A stretch of 51,749 bases of DNA from NCBI GenBank assembly GCA_913055805.1, contig CAJXLF010000016.1:1-51749 (forward strand), written 5' to 3'. Each line of letters begins with the position of its first letter. The first letter of the stretch is position 1. Position numbers and translations under genes: made by a program. Of this stretch, positions 33,641-42,092 are shown piece by piece. This DNA is from an uncultured Salinisphaerales bacterium. Lineage in GTDB: Bacteria; Pseudomonadota; Gammaproteobacteria; Nevskiales; CAJXLF01. The notes beneath the pieces were generated by a model. The model saw only the letters and a program-made list of their open reading frames with translations. It was not told the origin of the DNA and did not search any database.

Positions 33641-34500
33641 ACTGGGGGAGTCTTTCTTGCCTTCTCCAGCCATTTCCTGATTCCTCGCGTAATTTTACGC
33701 CTTTTTTTCAATGGGTTGGGTCGCCACCAACGTTTGTGAACATTCCTTTTTTCAGGCGGAACTCCAGGGTAAATCACCCGTTCGGCAGAGCTTTTCAGCG
33801 TCATGTATTCATTGAGCGAAGCTTCCTTGTCCGAAAGGTAATGATAGCCCCAATGATTGGCGATATCTCTTGTGCGCAATCCCGTACTGAGCTCATTCCA
33901 TCGTCCCGAAAGATATTCATAACCCAGAAACTTGTAATGTAGCAGGCGTAACTCGTCGAGTTCAGGATAGACGATGAGTCCCTCGGGCATAGCGGAATGA
34001 CGGCCAACCGCAAAATTCGTATGCTGGATGGCGGTGGGGTTGAAGAGAGACAGCTTGTTCATCATGCGGTAAGGCACGCCCTGTTGAACCACATCGCATA
34101 ATTTCTCTTCAGTGTGAGGAAATTCCGCGCTGAACATTTGATAGCCCACGGCCGGAATCAGTGTAATACCTTTCTTCTGGCATTCACTCAGGTACCCGGT
34201 GATGTCAGCGTGATAAAGATGCTCATCGATATTGGTAATAACCACCCAGTCCGCAAATCCCCGGCTTTGTCGCCAGCAGTGATCATAGAGATGACGATGG
34301 GAGTCAACCAGGGAATCTTCATACGGGTGGGGCAGGGGGCGAACTTCAACATTCTGGAACGATCGCAGATATTCGACAGAGCCATCCGTGGAGCCATCGT
34401 CGTAGATGAAGAAACGATCTACCCAGGGCTGATAATGCCGTATGAAATAGGGGAGCATGCGCATTTCATTCCAGCAGACGGCATACAGGTCTATGGCCAT
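33637..34500 (-). CDS. Family 2 glycosyltransferase (Glyco_tranf_2_4 type)
   Basis: A 287-residue GT-A glycosyltransferase. The N-terminus is YAVCWNEMRMLPYFIRHY, then IYDDGSTDGS carries the acidic nucleotide-binding residues and TNIDEHLY is the metal-binding DxD/DxE counterpart. The C-terminus is strongly basic (RRKITRGIRKWLEKARK), suggesting membrane contact. It begins a three-gene set with the cupin and aldolase genes. The DNA here is visibly less GC-rich than its surroundings, which suggests transfer. Acceptor and donor sugars are unknown. Confidence 0.85.
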   Translation of the reverse strand: MAIDLYAVCWNEMRMLPYFIRHYQPWVDRFFIYDDGSTDGSVEYLRSFQNVEVRPLPHPYEDSLVDSHRHLYDHCWRQSRGFADWVVITNIDEHLYHADITGYLSECQKKGITLIPAVGYQMFSAEFPHTEEKLCDVVQQGVPYRMMNKLSLFNPTAIQHTNFAVGRHSAMPEGLIVYPELDELRLLHYKFLGYEYLSGRWNELSTGLRTRDIANHWGYHYLSDKEASLNEYMTLKSSAERVIYPGVPPEKRNVHKRWWRPNPLKKRRKITRGIRKWLEKARKTPPV

Positions 34501-34587
34501 TGAATTTTTACATGCGGTGTTCAGAAGAAAGCTTATTTATATTCGGGATACTACACCAGTGACTGTGGCAACGGAGGGAAAAGTCGC

Positions 34588-34938
34588 TCAGCTGTAATGG
34601 GCAAACGCGGCATGCACCTGGCCCTGCGGGTTGAAATGAAACACCTCGGCAGAGAGTCCGCGCACACCCTGGTAAACCACACAAACGCTGTTGGCCCCGA
34701 CGAGTACGTTCAGCAGTTCGAAATGCAGTTCCGGGTAATGGGCCAGCGCCTTTGACCAGTAAGCAGCGATTGCTTTCTTGCCTTTCAGTGTGCCGGACGG
34801 CTCGTCCATCATTTTGCTGATCACCGGCGAGGACATTTCAAAGTCATCGCTGTAATGCGAGAGGATGCGTCCCAGGTCATGCGCGTTCCAGGCCGCAACC
34901 CAGTCCCTGGCAAATTCTTCCGCAAACGCCTTATCCAT
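34588..34938 (-). CDS. SnoaL/NTF2-like protein
   Basis: A 116-residue alpha-plus-beta-barrel protein of the NTF2-like superfamily: WVAAWNAHDLGRILSHYSDDFEM opens the cone fold, and GKKAIAAYWSKAL is the characteristic second helix. Members act as small isomerases, hydrolases or binding proteins; no specific activity can be assigned. ATG 34938 overlaps the stop of the upstream membrane-protein gene by 8 bp. Confidence 0.8.
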   Translation of the reverse strand: MDKAFAEEFARDWVAAWNAHDLGRILSHYSDDFEMSSPVISKMMDEPSGTLKGKKAIAAYWSKALAHYPELHFELLNVLVGANSVCVVYQGVRGLSAEVFHFNPQGQVHAAFAHYS

Positions 34939-35311
34939 CTGCTTGACTCCGCAAGAGCAGTAACTGAAGGGCGGACAGCATACCGGTTGCCGCCAGCAGG
35001 GCAATAGACACGGGTTGCAGGAACTGGGTATGTCCCGCAACAAAGAAGCCGCTGTGAATGCCCAGGGTCAGAAAGCCGAGAAAGGCCAGCAGTTGATGGG
35101 CGCGGCGCGCCAGCGCGCTGTTGACGGCCACCTGAAAAAAGGCGAGCAGCACCAGGGCGATGATGGGCAGGTTGAGCAGCAGGTTCAGCTGGTTGCCGCC
35201 GGGCAGCAGGAACATGTCCCACTCATGCCAGAACGCGGCATCGATCTGATGCGTAATCAATACCGTGGCATTGAGCAGGAAGACGCCTTGCAGCCGGTCA
35301 GGTTTCGACAT
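34931..35311 (-). CDS. Four-helix membrane protein, DUF6713-like
   Basis: A 126-residue membrane protein with four hydrophobic helices and the N-terminal sequence LITHQIDAAFWHEWDMF, whose His-Asp-HEW pattern resembles DUF6713 proteins (family call tentative). Function unknown. It overlaps the NTF2-like gene by 8 bp and follows the glyoxalase-like gene by 11 bp, forming one transcription unit. Confidence 0.7.
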   Translation of the reverse strand: MSKPDRLQGVFLLNATVLITHQIDAAFWHEWDMFLLPGGNQLNLLLNLPIIALVLLAFFQVAVNSALARRAHQLLAFLGFLTLGIHSGFFVAGHTQFLQPVSIALLAATGMLSALQLLLLRSQADG

Positions 35312-35322
35312 GAGTTTCTCCG

Positions 35323-35742
35323 TCAGTCAGTGCCTGGGTCAGTGTCCAAGTCAGTATAAGTATCAGCGGCGAACTCAATCAGGCAGAAGCCATGGCCAAA
35401 GGGATCGGAGAAAGTGATGCATCTTGAGCCGCGCCAGTCGATGCAGTCGCTTTCCCGGGTCGCACCCGCCGCTTCGGCCTGTCTGGCTGCATCGTCGACA
35501 TTATCCACGACAAAGTCGATATGCACAGGTGTCCAGTGGCGGCTGTAGTCCCGCTGTGTCTGGCTTTTTGCGGATGTTCTGCTGGCAGCGGGGTGTTTGA
35601 GCAGGTAGATGGCGGACGAGAAGCCGGTCATTTCCGCCACGTCATCATCCAGCATGCGCTTAAGCTGCAGGCCAACGGCTTCGGAGTAGAACCTGACCGC
35701 GGGAGCGATCTCGGGCACATCGATATTCACGATCATTCTCAT
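35323..35742 (-). CDS. VOC-superfamily (glyoxalase-like) protein
   Basis: A 139-residue protein with two beta-alpha-beta-beta-beta units typical of the glyoxalase/bleomycin-resistance/dioxygenase (VOC) superfamily: VNIDVPEIAPAVRFYSEAVGL at the start and HIDFVVDNVDDAARQAEAAG in the second half, ending FSDPFGHGFCLIEF with the expected late Glu metal ligand and the first His at VHID. The substrate is unknown. ACAGGAG lies upstream of the ATG. It starts the small set 35742 to 34588. Confidence 0.88.
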   Translation of the reverse strand: MRMIVNIDVPEIAPAVRFYSEAVGLQLKRMLDDDVAEMTGFSSAIYLLKHPAASRTSAKSQTQRDYSRHWTPVHIDFVVDNVDDAARQAEAAGATRESDCIDWRGSRCITFSDPFGHGFCLIEFAADTYTDLDTDPGTD

Positions 35743-35821
35743 CAGCCAACTCCTGTACGCAGCTTCGTCTTTTCAGAAGACCGGACAGTCCCGGACCGGA
35801 TTGCGGAATGAGCGCTTTCGG

Positions 35822-37066
35822 TTAATAGATGCCCGGAATGATATGCCAGCGTACCTGCTTGCGGTAAGTCTTCCAGTCCTCGCCGTATTTCTCGACGCAG
35901 TGTTTGTTGTCGCGCCAGTCACGGTGAAGCAGCAGCACCACGAAGGCCAGAAAGTAGCCGTAGCCGAACACGGTGTTGAAACCCACGGTCAGGCCCATGG
36001 CCAGCGCCATCATCAGGTCGCCCAGATAGTTGGCATGGCTGGCAATGCCCCACCAGCCGCTGGTGAGCAGTTTCGTGCCCTTGGCCGTCTGGATGAAAGT
36101 CGGTTCCTTGCCCCAGATTTTCTTGCCTGCCCCCTGGCGGAAACGGTGTTTCTGGATGTTGGCCTGGCGGAAGATGACATAGCCGCTCACGCCCAGCAGC
36201 AGAATCCCGGCCGCGCCCCAGCCCGGCAGTTCGTAGGGGTGATTGGCGAGCCAGATCGCGGACAGGGGATAGAAGAACGGCACATAGATCAAGCTGCCCC
36301 AGCACAGCATCCAGCCAAAGGGCTCGTGAATGATGTCCCAGGTGGTCAGGATGGCGTCTTCGTTCACATAGTAGTCGACGATGTACAGCGAGATCAGGCC
36401 GCAGATCAGCCACATGGCATTGGTCACCACGCCATGCGTCTCATACTGATGCACAGCACAGGACAAACCGATAATCACCCAGAAGGTCAGGCCCGGCCGC
36501 GACTCGCAGAAGAACTTCCAGTCGAAGCGGCCGTTGCGCGGGTTGCGGGCCGCGCCGACGAAGAAGGCTTCCAGAAAGTTGAACTGGCGTTCTTCGGCTG
36601 TCGCCTGCCGGCGTCCCAGGAAATAGATATAGAAGCACATGGCGAACACCACGATATTCGCCGTGCTCACCAGCGCCTCGATGTTGCGGTAGATATAGTC
36701 ACCCGGCAGCAGGCCGCTGAAATGCAGCGCCGCCCACAGGCCGATACTGATGATGAAAGAGCGCAGTCCGTTGAGCCGGTACTCCAGCCGTGAGCCGTCC
36801 GGCAAGGGTTGGCCCTGTTCCGGCTTGCCCGGCAGCCAGTGATACAACGATGCCTGCAGCAGCAGCCAGCCGAGATAGAAACCCAGCGCTTCAAGGGTAG
36901 GCGTGGCGATATGCGACCAGAAGGCGGCGTCGGGGATCACCAGGCTGCCGTCGTAGTGCAGCACCGAGATCAGGCAGTACCAGACCCAGAAGGGCAGACC
37001 GACCATCATGACGATAAAACACGCCATGTTGAAAAGCCGGACGGATGAAGATTTGCTTGCCGACAT
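35822..37066 (-). CDS. ERG4/ERG24-family membrane protein (sterol C14/C7-reductase-like)
   Basis: A 414-residue integral membrane protein with about nine to ten hydrophobic helices. The last 100 residues carry the sterol reductase signature: LLTSGWWGIASHANYLGD, then LLHRDWRDNKHCVEKYG and the terminal WHIIPGIY, closely following eukaryotic delta-14 sterol reductase (for example LBR/TM7SF2 GWWG-H-NYLGD and HREARDE-C-KYG). Such enzymes reduce sterol double bonds using NADPH. ATG 37066 has GGGAGGAG 8 bp upstream; the 37099 start is less likely. No sterol synthesis genes (squalene monooxygenase, oxidosqualene cyclase) are nearby, so it may act on imported sterols or on other isoprenoids. Confidence 0.88.
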   Translation of the reverse strand: MSASKSSSVRLFNMACFIVMMVGLPFWVWYCLISVLHYDGSLVIPDAAFWSHIATPTLEALGFYLGWLLLQASLYHWLPGKPEQGQPLPDGSRLEYRLNGLRSFIISIGLWAALHFSGLLPGDYIYRNIEALVSTANIVVFAMCFYIYFLGRRQATAEERQFNFLEAFFVGAARNPRNGRFDWKFFCESRPGLTFWVIIGLSCAVHQYETHGVVTNAMWLICGLISLYIVDYYVNEDAILTTWDIIHEPFGWMLCWGSLIYVPFFYPLSAIWLANHPYELPGWGAAGILLLGVSGYVIFRQANIQKHRFRQGAGKKIWGKEPTFIQTAKGTKLLTSGWWGIASHANYLGDLMMALAMGLTVGFNTVFGYGYFLAFVVLLLHRDWRDNKHCVEKYGEDWKTYRKQVRWHIIPGIY

Positions 37067-37154
37067 GACACCGCTCCTCCCAAAGCCTGGGTACAGCATT
37101 ACAGTTGGCAGCCCGTGTCACCTACTCCGTAGAGGTGAGAGTCCGCTCAACCGG

Positions 37155-38072
37155 TCAGTTGTCCTCTGGAAAGGTGAAGGGCTGAGGCAGTTCGTCGAGA
37201 AAGGCCTCAACCAGGCCGGCGGTCAGGCGCGGGTAGGCGTTGTCTTGCCGCGTCATCACCAGTTCGCCCATGTAGTCGCCGTGACCGCCCGGCAAAATGA
37301 GCAGGCGGGCATTGGGTAACAGGCGGGTCAGCTCGATACCATGCTCGGGTTTTACAATGTCCTGATCGCCCAGCATGATCAGTGTCGGCGCCTCGATCTT
37401 GCTCAGCTGCTCGTCGGGCACGTCAGGGAAGTTGCGCATTCTCTCGGCATCCTTGTCGTGCATGGTCCGGAGCTGCTGCTCATCCGGGTTCACCCGCAGG
37501 AACGCATCCTTCAGTGGCTGCGGCATGTTCGAGAAGTCGGCCTGCCTCATGAATTCCCATAGTTCGGGTTTGGCGCCTTCGCGTTTGGTGAAAGACGAGG
37601 CAAATACCAGCTTGCGTACCAGCTGCGGATGACGGATGGCGACCTGCAGGGCCACGCTGGCACCGTTGCTGAAGCCGAAGATATCCGCCTGTTCAACTTT
37701 CAGGTGACGTAGCAGGGCAGCCACGTCATCGGCTGAGGTCTCGAAGGTCACCGGCGCATCGCGGTCAGTCGTACGCCCATGGCCCTGTTCTTCCACGGCA
37801 ATGACGCGGCGGTTTTCCGCGAAGAACGGCAGCACCTTGCTGAACGTCACATCGATGGTGGAGCCGCCGCCATGCAGCAGTACCAGCGGCACACCGGTTT
37901 CGCGGCCATGCAATTCGTAGTACATGCGGATGCCGTTGACCGGCGCATGGCCGCTTTCCTGTGGCTCGGACTGAGCGTTCACATGCCCTCCTGGTTGCGG
38001 ATTATTGTCCGCCGTGCACCCTGCCATCAGCAGGGCACACAGCAATACAGGACAGGTTCGTAACAGTTTCAT
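37155..38072 (-). CDS. Alpha/beta hydrolase, predicted lipoprotein
   Basis: A 305-residue serine hydrolase with a lipoprotein signal: LLCALLMAGC places the lipid-modified Cys at residue 19. The triad is readable: nucleophile in GFSNGAS, acid in MLGDQDIVKP, His in PGGHGDYMG. The oxyanion region is LLHGGGST. It should face the periplasm, anchored by lipid. The substrate is unknown. It overlaps the SRPBCC gene upstream (ATGA), suggesting coupled expression. Confidence 0.88.
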   Translation of the reverse strand: MKLLRTCPVLLCALLMAGCTADNNPQPGGHVNAQSEPQESGHAPVNGIRMYYELHGRETGVPLVLLHGGGSTIDVTFSKVLPFFAENRRVIAVEEQGHGRTTDRDAPVTFETSADDVAALLRHLKVEQADIFGFSNGASVALQVAIRHPQLVRKLVFASSFTKREGAKPELWEFMRQADFSNMPQPLKDAFLRVNPDEQQLRTMHDKDAERMRNFPDVPDEQLSKIEAPTLIMLGDQDIVKPEHGIELTRLLPNARLLILPGGHGDYMGELVMTRQDNAYPRLTAGLVEAFLDELPQPFTFPEDN

Positions 38073-38518
38073 TGATCTGGAATCTCCGGTTCAACCAGTT
38101 GTGTCAGCAGGTTCAATGACTCTTGCCAACCCATGTAGCAGGCTTCGGGCGGTATGACATCCGGCACACCTTCCTGCACGATGTTGAGTTCGGTGCCGCA
38201 GGACACTTCCTTCAGGCTGATGGTCGTTGTCATCTCGCCAGGCATATTCGGATCATCGAATTTATCCGTGTTGCGGATGCGTTCGTTCGGCACCAGCTCA
38301 AGGTATTCGCCGCCGAAGGTATGGCTGCTACCCGTTGTGAAGTTGGTGAACGACATTTTGTAGCGGCCGCCCACACGGGCGTCCAGTTCATGCACCTTGC
38401 AGGTAAAACCGTTGGGCGGATTCCATTTGACGATGGCGTCGGGGTCCAGAAAGGCCCGGTAGACGCGCTCCGGCGCAGCACGCAGTACGCGGTGAAGACG
38501 GATAGTGTTGGTGACCAT
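38069..38518 (-). CDS. SRPBCC/AHSA1-family protein
   Basis: A 149-residue protein of the START/Bet v 1-like superfamily, activator-of-Hsp90 (AHSA1) type: LHRVLRAAPERVYRAFLDPDAIVKWNPP at its start and WQESLNLLTQLVEP at its end are characteristic. These proteins bind hydrophobic ligands in a cavity; the ligand is unknown. Overlap of its stop with the hydrolase start at 38072 makes a two-gene unit. Confidence 0.88.
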   Translation of the reverse strand: MVTNTIRLHRVLRAAPERVYRAFLDPDAIVKWNPPNGFTCKVHELDARVGGRYKMSFTNFTTGSSHTFGGEYLELVPNERIRNTDKFDDPNMPGEMTTTISLKEVSCGTELNIVQEGVPDVIPPEACYMGWQESLNLLTQLVEPEIPDQ

Positions 38519-38593
38519 GATGCATTCTCCTTGCTGATGAGTCAGATACTCAATAGTCGAAGGAGCAGCCTGAAAATCGACAGGTCTGCGAAA

Positions 38594-39319
38594 TCAGGTT
38601 TCCCGGCTGTAAATTACCGGCATCTGACCCTGCCACTGCCGCCAGAGCGTATCGTCGGTCAGCAGGGCCGCCATGAAATGTGCCACGTTGATACGGCTCA
38701 CTTTGCCGGCATCGAAAATCGCACTGCGGGTGGGTGAGGGATGGATGTCGTAATCAGTGACGTCTTCTTCATTGACCAGGCCGTCCGGGCGCACGGCCGC
38801 CCATTCGATCAGTGGATCGCTCTGGCCGATTTTCGTGCGCAGGTAATCCGCGGCCTGCTCGTTATCGGCATGCGGCGGCACCAAAAGGCGCACCAGGCCG
38901 ATCACGCAGGCTTCGGCAAGGGAAATGCGTTCCTGCAGGTCGCGGTTGCGGTTGCCGGTGGTGTTCATCGGCACGAAGCGCGTGGGCGATGCAGATGGCG
39001 CGGTCTGAACGGCTGTACATAACCTGCGGACTGTATCAGTCACCAGCCGTCTGGGCGGGCCGAATATGCCCTTGAATGTCATGTTGTGGCCGAGGCAGCA
39101 GGCAATGCCGTCGCGATCTTCCACCAGCCGGGCGAGTTCGTCATCACCGAGATCCAGAATGCCGGCCTCGGTAAGGCTGAGTTGTGGATGCTGGCGCAGG
39201 TTTTCAGGAAGACTCTGGGCATTACGTACCACGGCACGTACGTCATGCCCCTGTTCCAGAAGTTGCTGCAGAAGCAGCCGACCTGTGGCGCCACTGGCGC
39301 CCGCGACAAATATATTCAT
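38594..39319 (-). CDS. Atypical SDR, NAD(P)H-binding protein (NmrA/YbjT-like)
   Basis: A 241-residue Rossmann protein starting with IFVAGASGATGRLLLQQLLEQGHDVRAVVRN, the GxxGxxG cofactor motif of atypical SDRs. No YxxxK active site is evident, so it may be a redox sensor or ligand binder rather than a dehydrogenase, as in the NAD(P)H-binding group. ATG 39319 is chosen over an upstream ATG because the Rossmann strand begins immediately after it. It stands between the SRPBCC and methyltransferase genes. Confidence 0.82.
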   Translation of the reverse strand: MNIFVAGASGATGRLLLQQLLEQGHDVRAVVRNAQSLPENLRQHPQLSLTEAGILDLGDDELARLVEDRDGIACCLGHNMTFKGIFGPPRRLVTDTVRRLCTAVQTAPSASPTRFVPMNTTGNRNRDLQERISLAEACVIGLVRLLVPPHADNEQAADYLRTKIGQSDPLIEWAAVRPDGLVNEEDVTDYDIHPSPTRSAIFDAGKVSRINVAHFMAALLTDDTLWRQWQGQMPVIYSRET

Positions 39320-39391
39320 TGGATTGCATGCAGTGAGACGACATCCCGGAATTTGCCAAGTGTACAAGACCGTCGCACATGGGCAGAACCG

Positions 39392-40204
39392 CTATTTTTC
39401 TGCTGTTACGACCAACCCCTGTATTTTGCCGTCGATGGGGCCGGGTCCGAAGCGCTTTTCAATGGCAGCCGCTGCTGCGTCGGTTGCTTCGCCAAGACGG
39501 GCAGCGCCCCGTAACTCGATTTCGTTACGTAACGGTGTGCCCTGGCAGTAGGCAATGGCCGGTTCCTGGCCTGAGGGAGCGTGGCTGCGTGCGGTTACCG
39601 TAGTAATCTGCACCGGCTTGCCGAATCCGCCCCCATTCAGTTCGTGCCGGATTATGTCCTGGTCATAGTAGCCATAAGGGGTACGGGCAAGGAACTTCGG
39701 TGGGTCTGCCGGAAACATCGCTTCCAGGGCGGTGGTAATGGTGTCTGCAAAATCGTTTTCGCTGATGCGGTCCCACACGTTGAAGATGAAAACCCCGCCT
39801 GGCTTTAATACCCGGTGTGCTTCGGCATAGGCCCGCACCTTGTCCGGGAAGAACATCACACCGAACTGGCAAACTACCGCGTCAAATGTTGCGTCCTCGT
39901 AAGGCAGGGCCATGGCGTCCGCCTGCTTCCATTCAACTTGATGGTCAGTTTGTAATGTGGCCGCTGTGTCGAGCATGGCCTGATTAAGATCGGTGGCAAT
40001 GATGGAGCCGTTTTTGCCCATGATGCCGGCTAGTGCCCGCGTCACCACGCCGGTGCCAGCGGCAGTCTCCAGAACACGGGTTGGTCGCCTGGATGCCAGA
40101 CGGTTCTTTATGTCGTCGGCATAGGTCTCGAATATGAGCGGCACAAGATAGGTTTCATAAAGACCGGGAATCGAGCCGGAAAAGACTTTATCGGCATCAG
40201 ACAT
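39392..40204 (-). CDS. SAM-dependent methyltransferase (class I)
   Basis: A 270-residue methyltransferase with VLETAAGTGVVTRAL as SAM-binding motif I, DLNQAMLDTAA as the following acidic strand, and AVVCQFGVMFFPDKVRAYAEAHRVLKPGG as motifs III-IV (split here for brevity). The group methylates small molecules; the substrate is unclear. It is followed downstream by the NAD(P)H-binding gene and preceded by the cupin gene, with about 35-70 bp gaps. Confidence 0.9.
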   Translation of the reverse strand: MSDADKVFSGSIPGLYETYLVPLIFETYADDIKNRLASRRPTRVLETAAGTGVVTRALAGIMGKNGSIIATDLNQAMLDTAATLQTDHQVEWKQADAMALPYEDATFDAVVCQFGVMFFPDKVRAYAEAHRVLKPGGVFIFNVWDRISENDFADTITTALEAMFPADPPKFLARTPYGYYDQDIIRHELNGGGFGKPVQITTVTARSHAPSGQEPAIAYCQGTPLRNEIELRGAARLGEATDAAAAAIEKRFGPGPIDGKIQGLVVTAEK

Positions 40205-40237
40205 GAAAGTGTGCCCCTGCCAAAATTGGCGATGGTT

Positions 40238-40693
40238 TTACCTGGCGGGTGGTGAAGCTGGTGTAGCGTCCACCGGCCCCTCGAATGCAATGAACAACAC
40301 ACAGGGATCGCCTTTCTCGCAGTGAGCCTTGTGCGGCATCCTGGCGGGACCGTAGGCGTAGGTGCCTGGGGTCAGAGTGACTGGCACCTGGCCTTCGTAC
40401 ATCACGGTTAATTTGCCGGAGACCAGTACCATCCGCTCGGCGGAAGTGTGCCAATGGTCGGGAATAGTGAAATCTGCCGGCACCTTGAAGAAAACGTCCG
40501 CATTCGGTTTTGCGGGGTCGCCATGCAGCACGGCAATTTCGCAACCATCAGGGATGAAGGCTGGACAAGGTCCCCATTGCAGGCCGGGATCTTCGAACCC
40601 GTAGGCCAGCGAGGATTCCGGGCCGGCTGGTTCGGCAAAGGCAGTGGGAATGAGAAAAAATATGGCGCAAGCCAATGACGCAATCCTGTTCAC
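40238..40693 (-). CDS. Secreted cupin-domain protein
   Basis: A 151-residue cupin with a signal peptide of about 20 residues (LIPTAFA/EPA), so probably periplasmic. The cupin core has DHWHTSAERMVLVSGKLTVMYEG and ARMPHKAHCEKGDPC; His residues for a metal site are visible. Two other cupin genes follow upstream, at 40802 and 41218. The substrate is unknown. CGGAGG-type ribosome-binding sequence lies before the ATG. Confidence 0.85.
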   Translation of the reverse strand: MNRIASLACAIFFLIPTAFAEPAGPESSLAYGFEDPGLQWGPCPAFIPDGCEIAVLHGDPAKPNADVFFKVPADFTIPDHWHTSAERMVLVSGKLTVMYEGQVPVTLTPGTYAYGPARMPHKAHCEKGDPCVLFIAFEGPVDATPASPPAR

Positions 40694-40801
40694 GACATCA
40701 CCTCCTCGGAGACGACCGCGCGAGTTGAAAAACGCCTTATTCAGGGATCATAAGATTGCGCTGGTTTGGTGGTTTTGTAAATACGAGGCAAGAGTATTCG
40801 G

Positions 40802-41197
40802 TTAAGGGTTTTCCCGGTGTTCGGTGCCTTCGCCGGGTGTGATGAACAACATGCGGCTGGGCGTGGAGGTTTTCGCGGTATGCCATATGCCCGCCGGCAC
40901 AATCACATATTCCCCACTTTCCTGCAGTAGCACCGACTCCTCGCCGGCTTCGGTGCGCAGGCGCATCTCCACCTGGCCGGATAACAGCATGACGATTTCA
41001 TCGCCCGCCGGGTGGCGTTCCCAGTTGGGCCAGTCCTGCGTAAAGGTATATTCGGCCACCAGGCTGTGGCCCTTGAACAGGTCGAAATCCCGGTCCAGGT
41101 CTTCATACAGGGAGGGGGAGACCTCGACCGGCGCCACCCGCTGGTCGGGTTTCATAACGGCGAAGCTGTCCGCAAGCTTCCGTGCTTTCAGTGTCAT
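40802..41197 (-). CDS. Cupin-domain protein
   Basis: A 131-residue cytosolic single-domain cupin: the second half has HPAGDEIVMLLSGQVEMRL and GEYVIVPAGIWHTAKT, giving the two conserved cupin motifs. The start ATG 41197 has CGGAGA 9 bp upstream; longer starts at 41221 and 41263 would overlap the upstream cupin. Function unknown; it lies 20 bp after that cupin. Confidence 0.83.
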   Translation of the reverse strand: MTLKARKLADSFAVMKPDQRVAPVEVSPSLYEDLDRDFDLFKGHSLVAEYTFTQDWPNWERHPAGDEIVMLLSGQVEMRLRTEAGEESVLLQESGEYVIVPAGIWHTAKTSTPSRMLFITPGEGTEHRENP

Positions 41198-41217
41198 CGC
41201 TTTATTCTCCGTTGGAT

Positions 41218-41583
41218 TCATTCCAGAGATTCGTAGGCTGCCTGCCTGAAGCGCGGTGTGCAAATAGCCAGAAATACCAGATCGCGGTCACCGGTATTGG
41301 TAATGCGCTGCCGGCACATGGGAGGTATCAGCACAACATCACCCGGGCCGACATCTGCGGGCGAGAGTTCACCGATCTCGACCCGGCCGCGGCCTTCTAG
41401 AACCACATAGCGTTCAGTGGTATCCGCAAGCCGGTGCCAATGGGTGGTGACGCCGGGTTCGACCCGCGCCCGCGCAATCGACACTTCAGGATCGTCCGGC
41501 GAGTTGGAGACCTCGATGATGTGGCATTGCTCCGGCGTAAAGAATTCCCTGTCAGCCTGGAGCGGCCTGATTTCCGGCTTCAT
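41218..41583 (-). CDS. Cupin-domain protein
   Basis: A 121-residue cupin with both motifs: TTHWHRLADTTERYVVLEGRG and GPGDVVLIPPMCRQRITN. HWH provides likely metal ligands. It overlaps the upstream SRPBCC gene by 4 bp (ATGA) and precedes another cupin by 20 bp, so SRPBCC-cupin-cupin form one unit. Function unknown. Confidence 0.87.
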   Translation of the reverse strand: MKPEIRPLQADREFFTPEQCHIIEVSNSPDDPEVSIARARVEPGVTTHWHRLADTTERYVVLEGRGRVEIGELSPADVGPGDVVLIPPMCRQRITNTGDRDLVFLAICTPRFRQAAYESLE

Positions 41584-41993
41584 GCAGTCTTGCTTTCCAC
41601 ATACCTGGCGAAGTTGTCCAGGATTGCCTGCCAGCCCTGGCGTTGGAGTTCTTCCGGGTTTTGCGACTCTGCTTCAAAAGTTTCGGTAACCCGGATGCCA
41701 TCGTCTTCCTGCGCAAACAGAATGCTCACCTTGCGGTCATCTTCAAGGCTGTACTCGATCAACTCCTGGTCGACGACGCGCGTGTAGGTGCCCTCGAAGT
41801 CGAAGCCGAAACTGCCGTCCCTGGCTTCCATGCGGGCCGAGAATTTGCCGCCCTCACGCAGGTCCACGTGGCTACTGGTGGTATGCCAGTCCTCCGAAGC
41901 CGTGTTCCATTGCATGATGTCTTCGGGCGTGTTCCATGCGTTCCAGACGTCAGCGAGGCCAGCTTTCACAACGGTTTCAACAGTAATGTTCAT
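41580..41993 (-). CDS. SRPBCC/AHSA1-family protein
   Basis: A 137-residue START-like protein: ETVVKAGLADVWNAWNTPEDIMQWN at its start and QGWQAILDNFARYVE at its end mark the AHSA1 type. It heads a three-gene overlapping unit with two cupins. The ligand is unknown. Confidence 0.9.
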   Translation of the reverse strand: MNITVETVVKAGLADVWNAWNTPEDIMQWNTASEDWHTTSSHVDLREGGKFSARMEARDGSFGFDFEGTYTRVVDQELIEYSLEDDRKVSILFAQEDDGIRVTETFEAESQNPEELQRQGWQAILDNFARYVESKTA

Positions 41994-42092
41994 GGTAGAT
42001 TTCCTTGCTCATCAGGGATCATACCGACTAGTCGAGCGACGGGCCGCGGAATCGACATGCAGACTATTGATCATGCGCCGAGGTGATGTGCG

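Noticed and set aside
35801-36793. Open frame of 330 residues opposite the sterol-reductase-like gene
   Set aside because: Antisense of a membrane protein, which typically gives long polar shadow frames.
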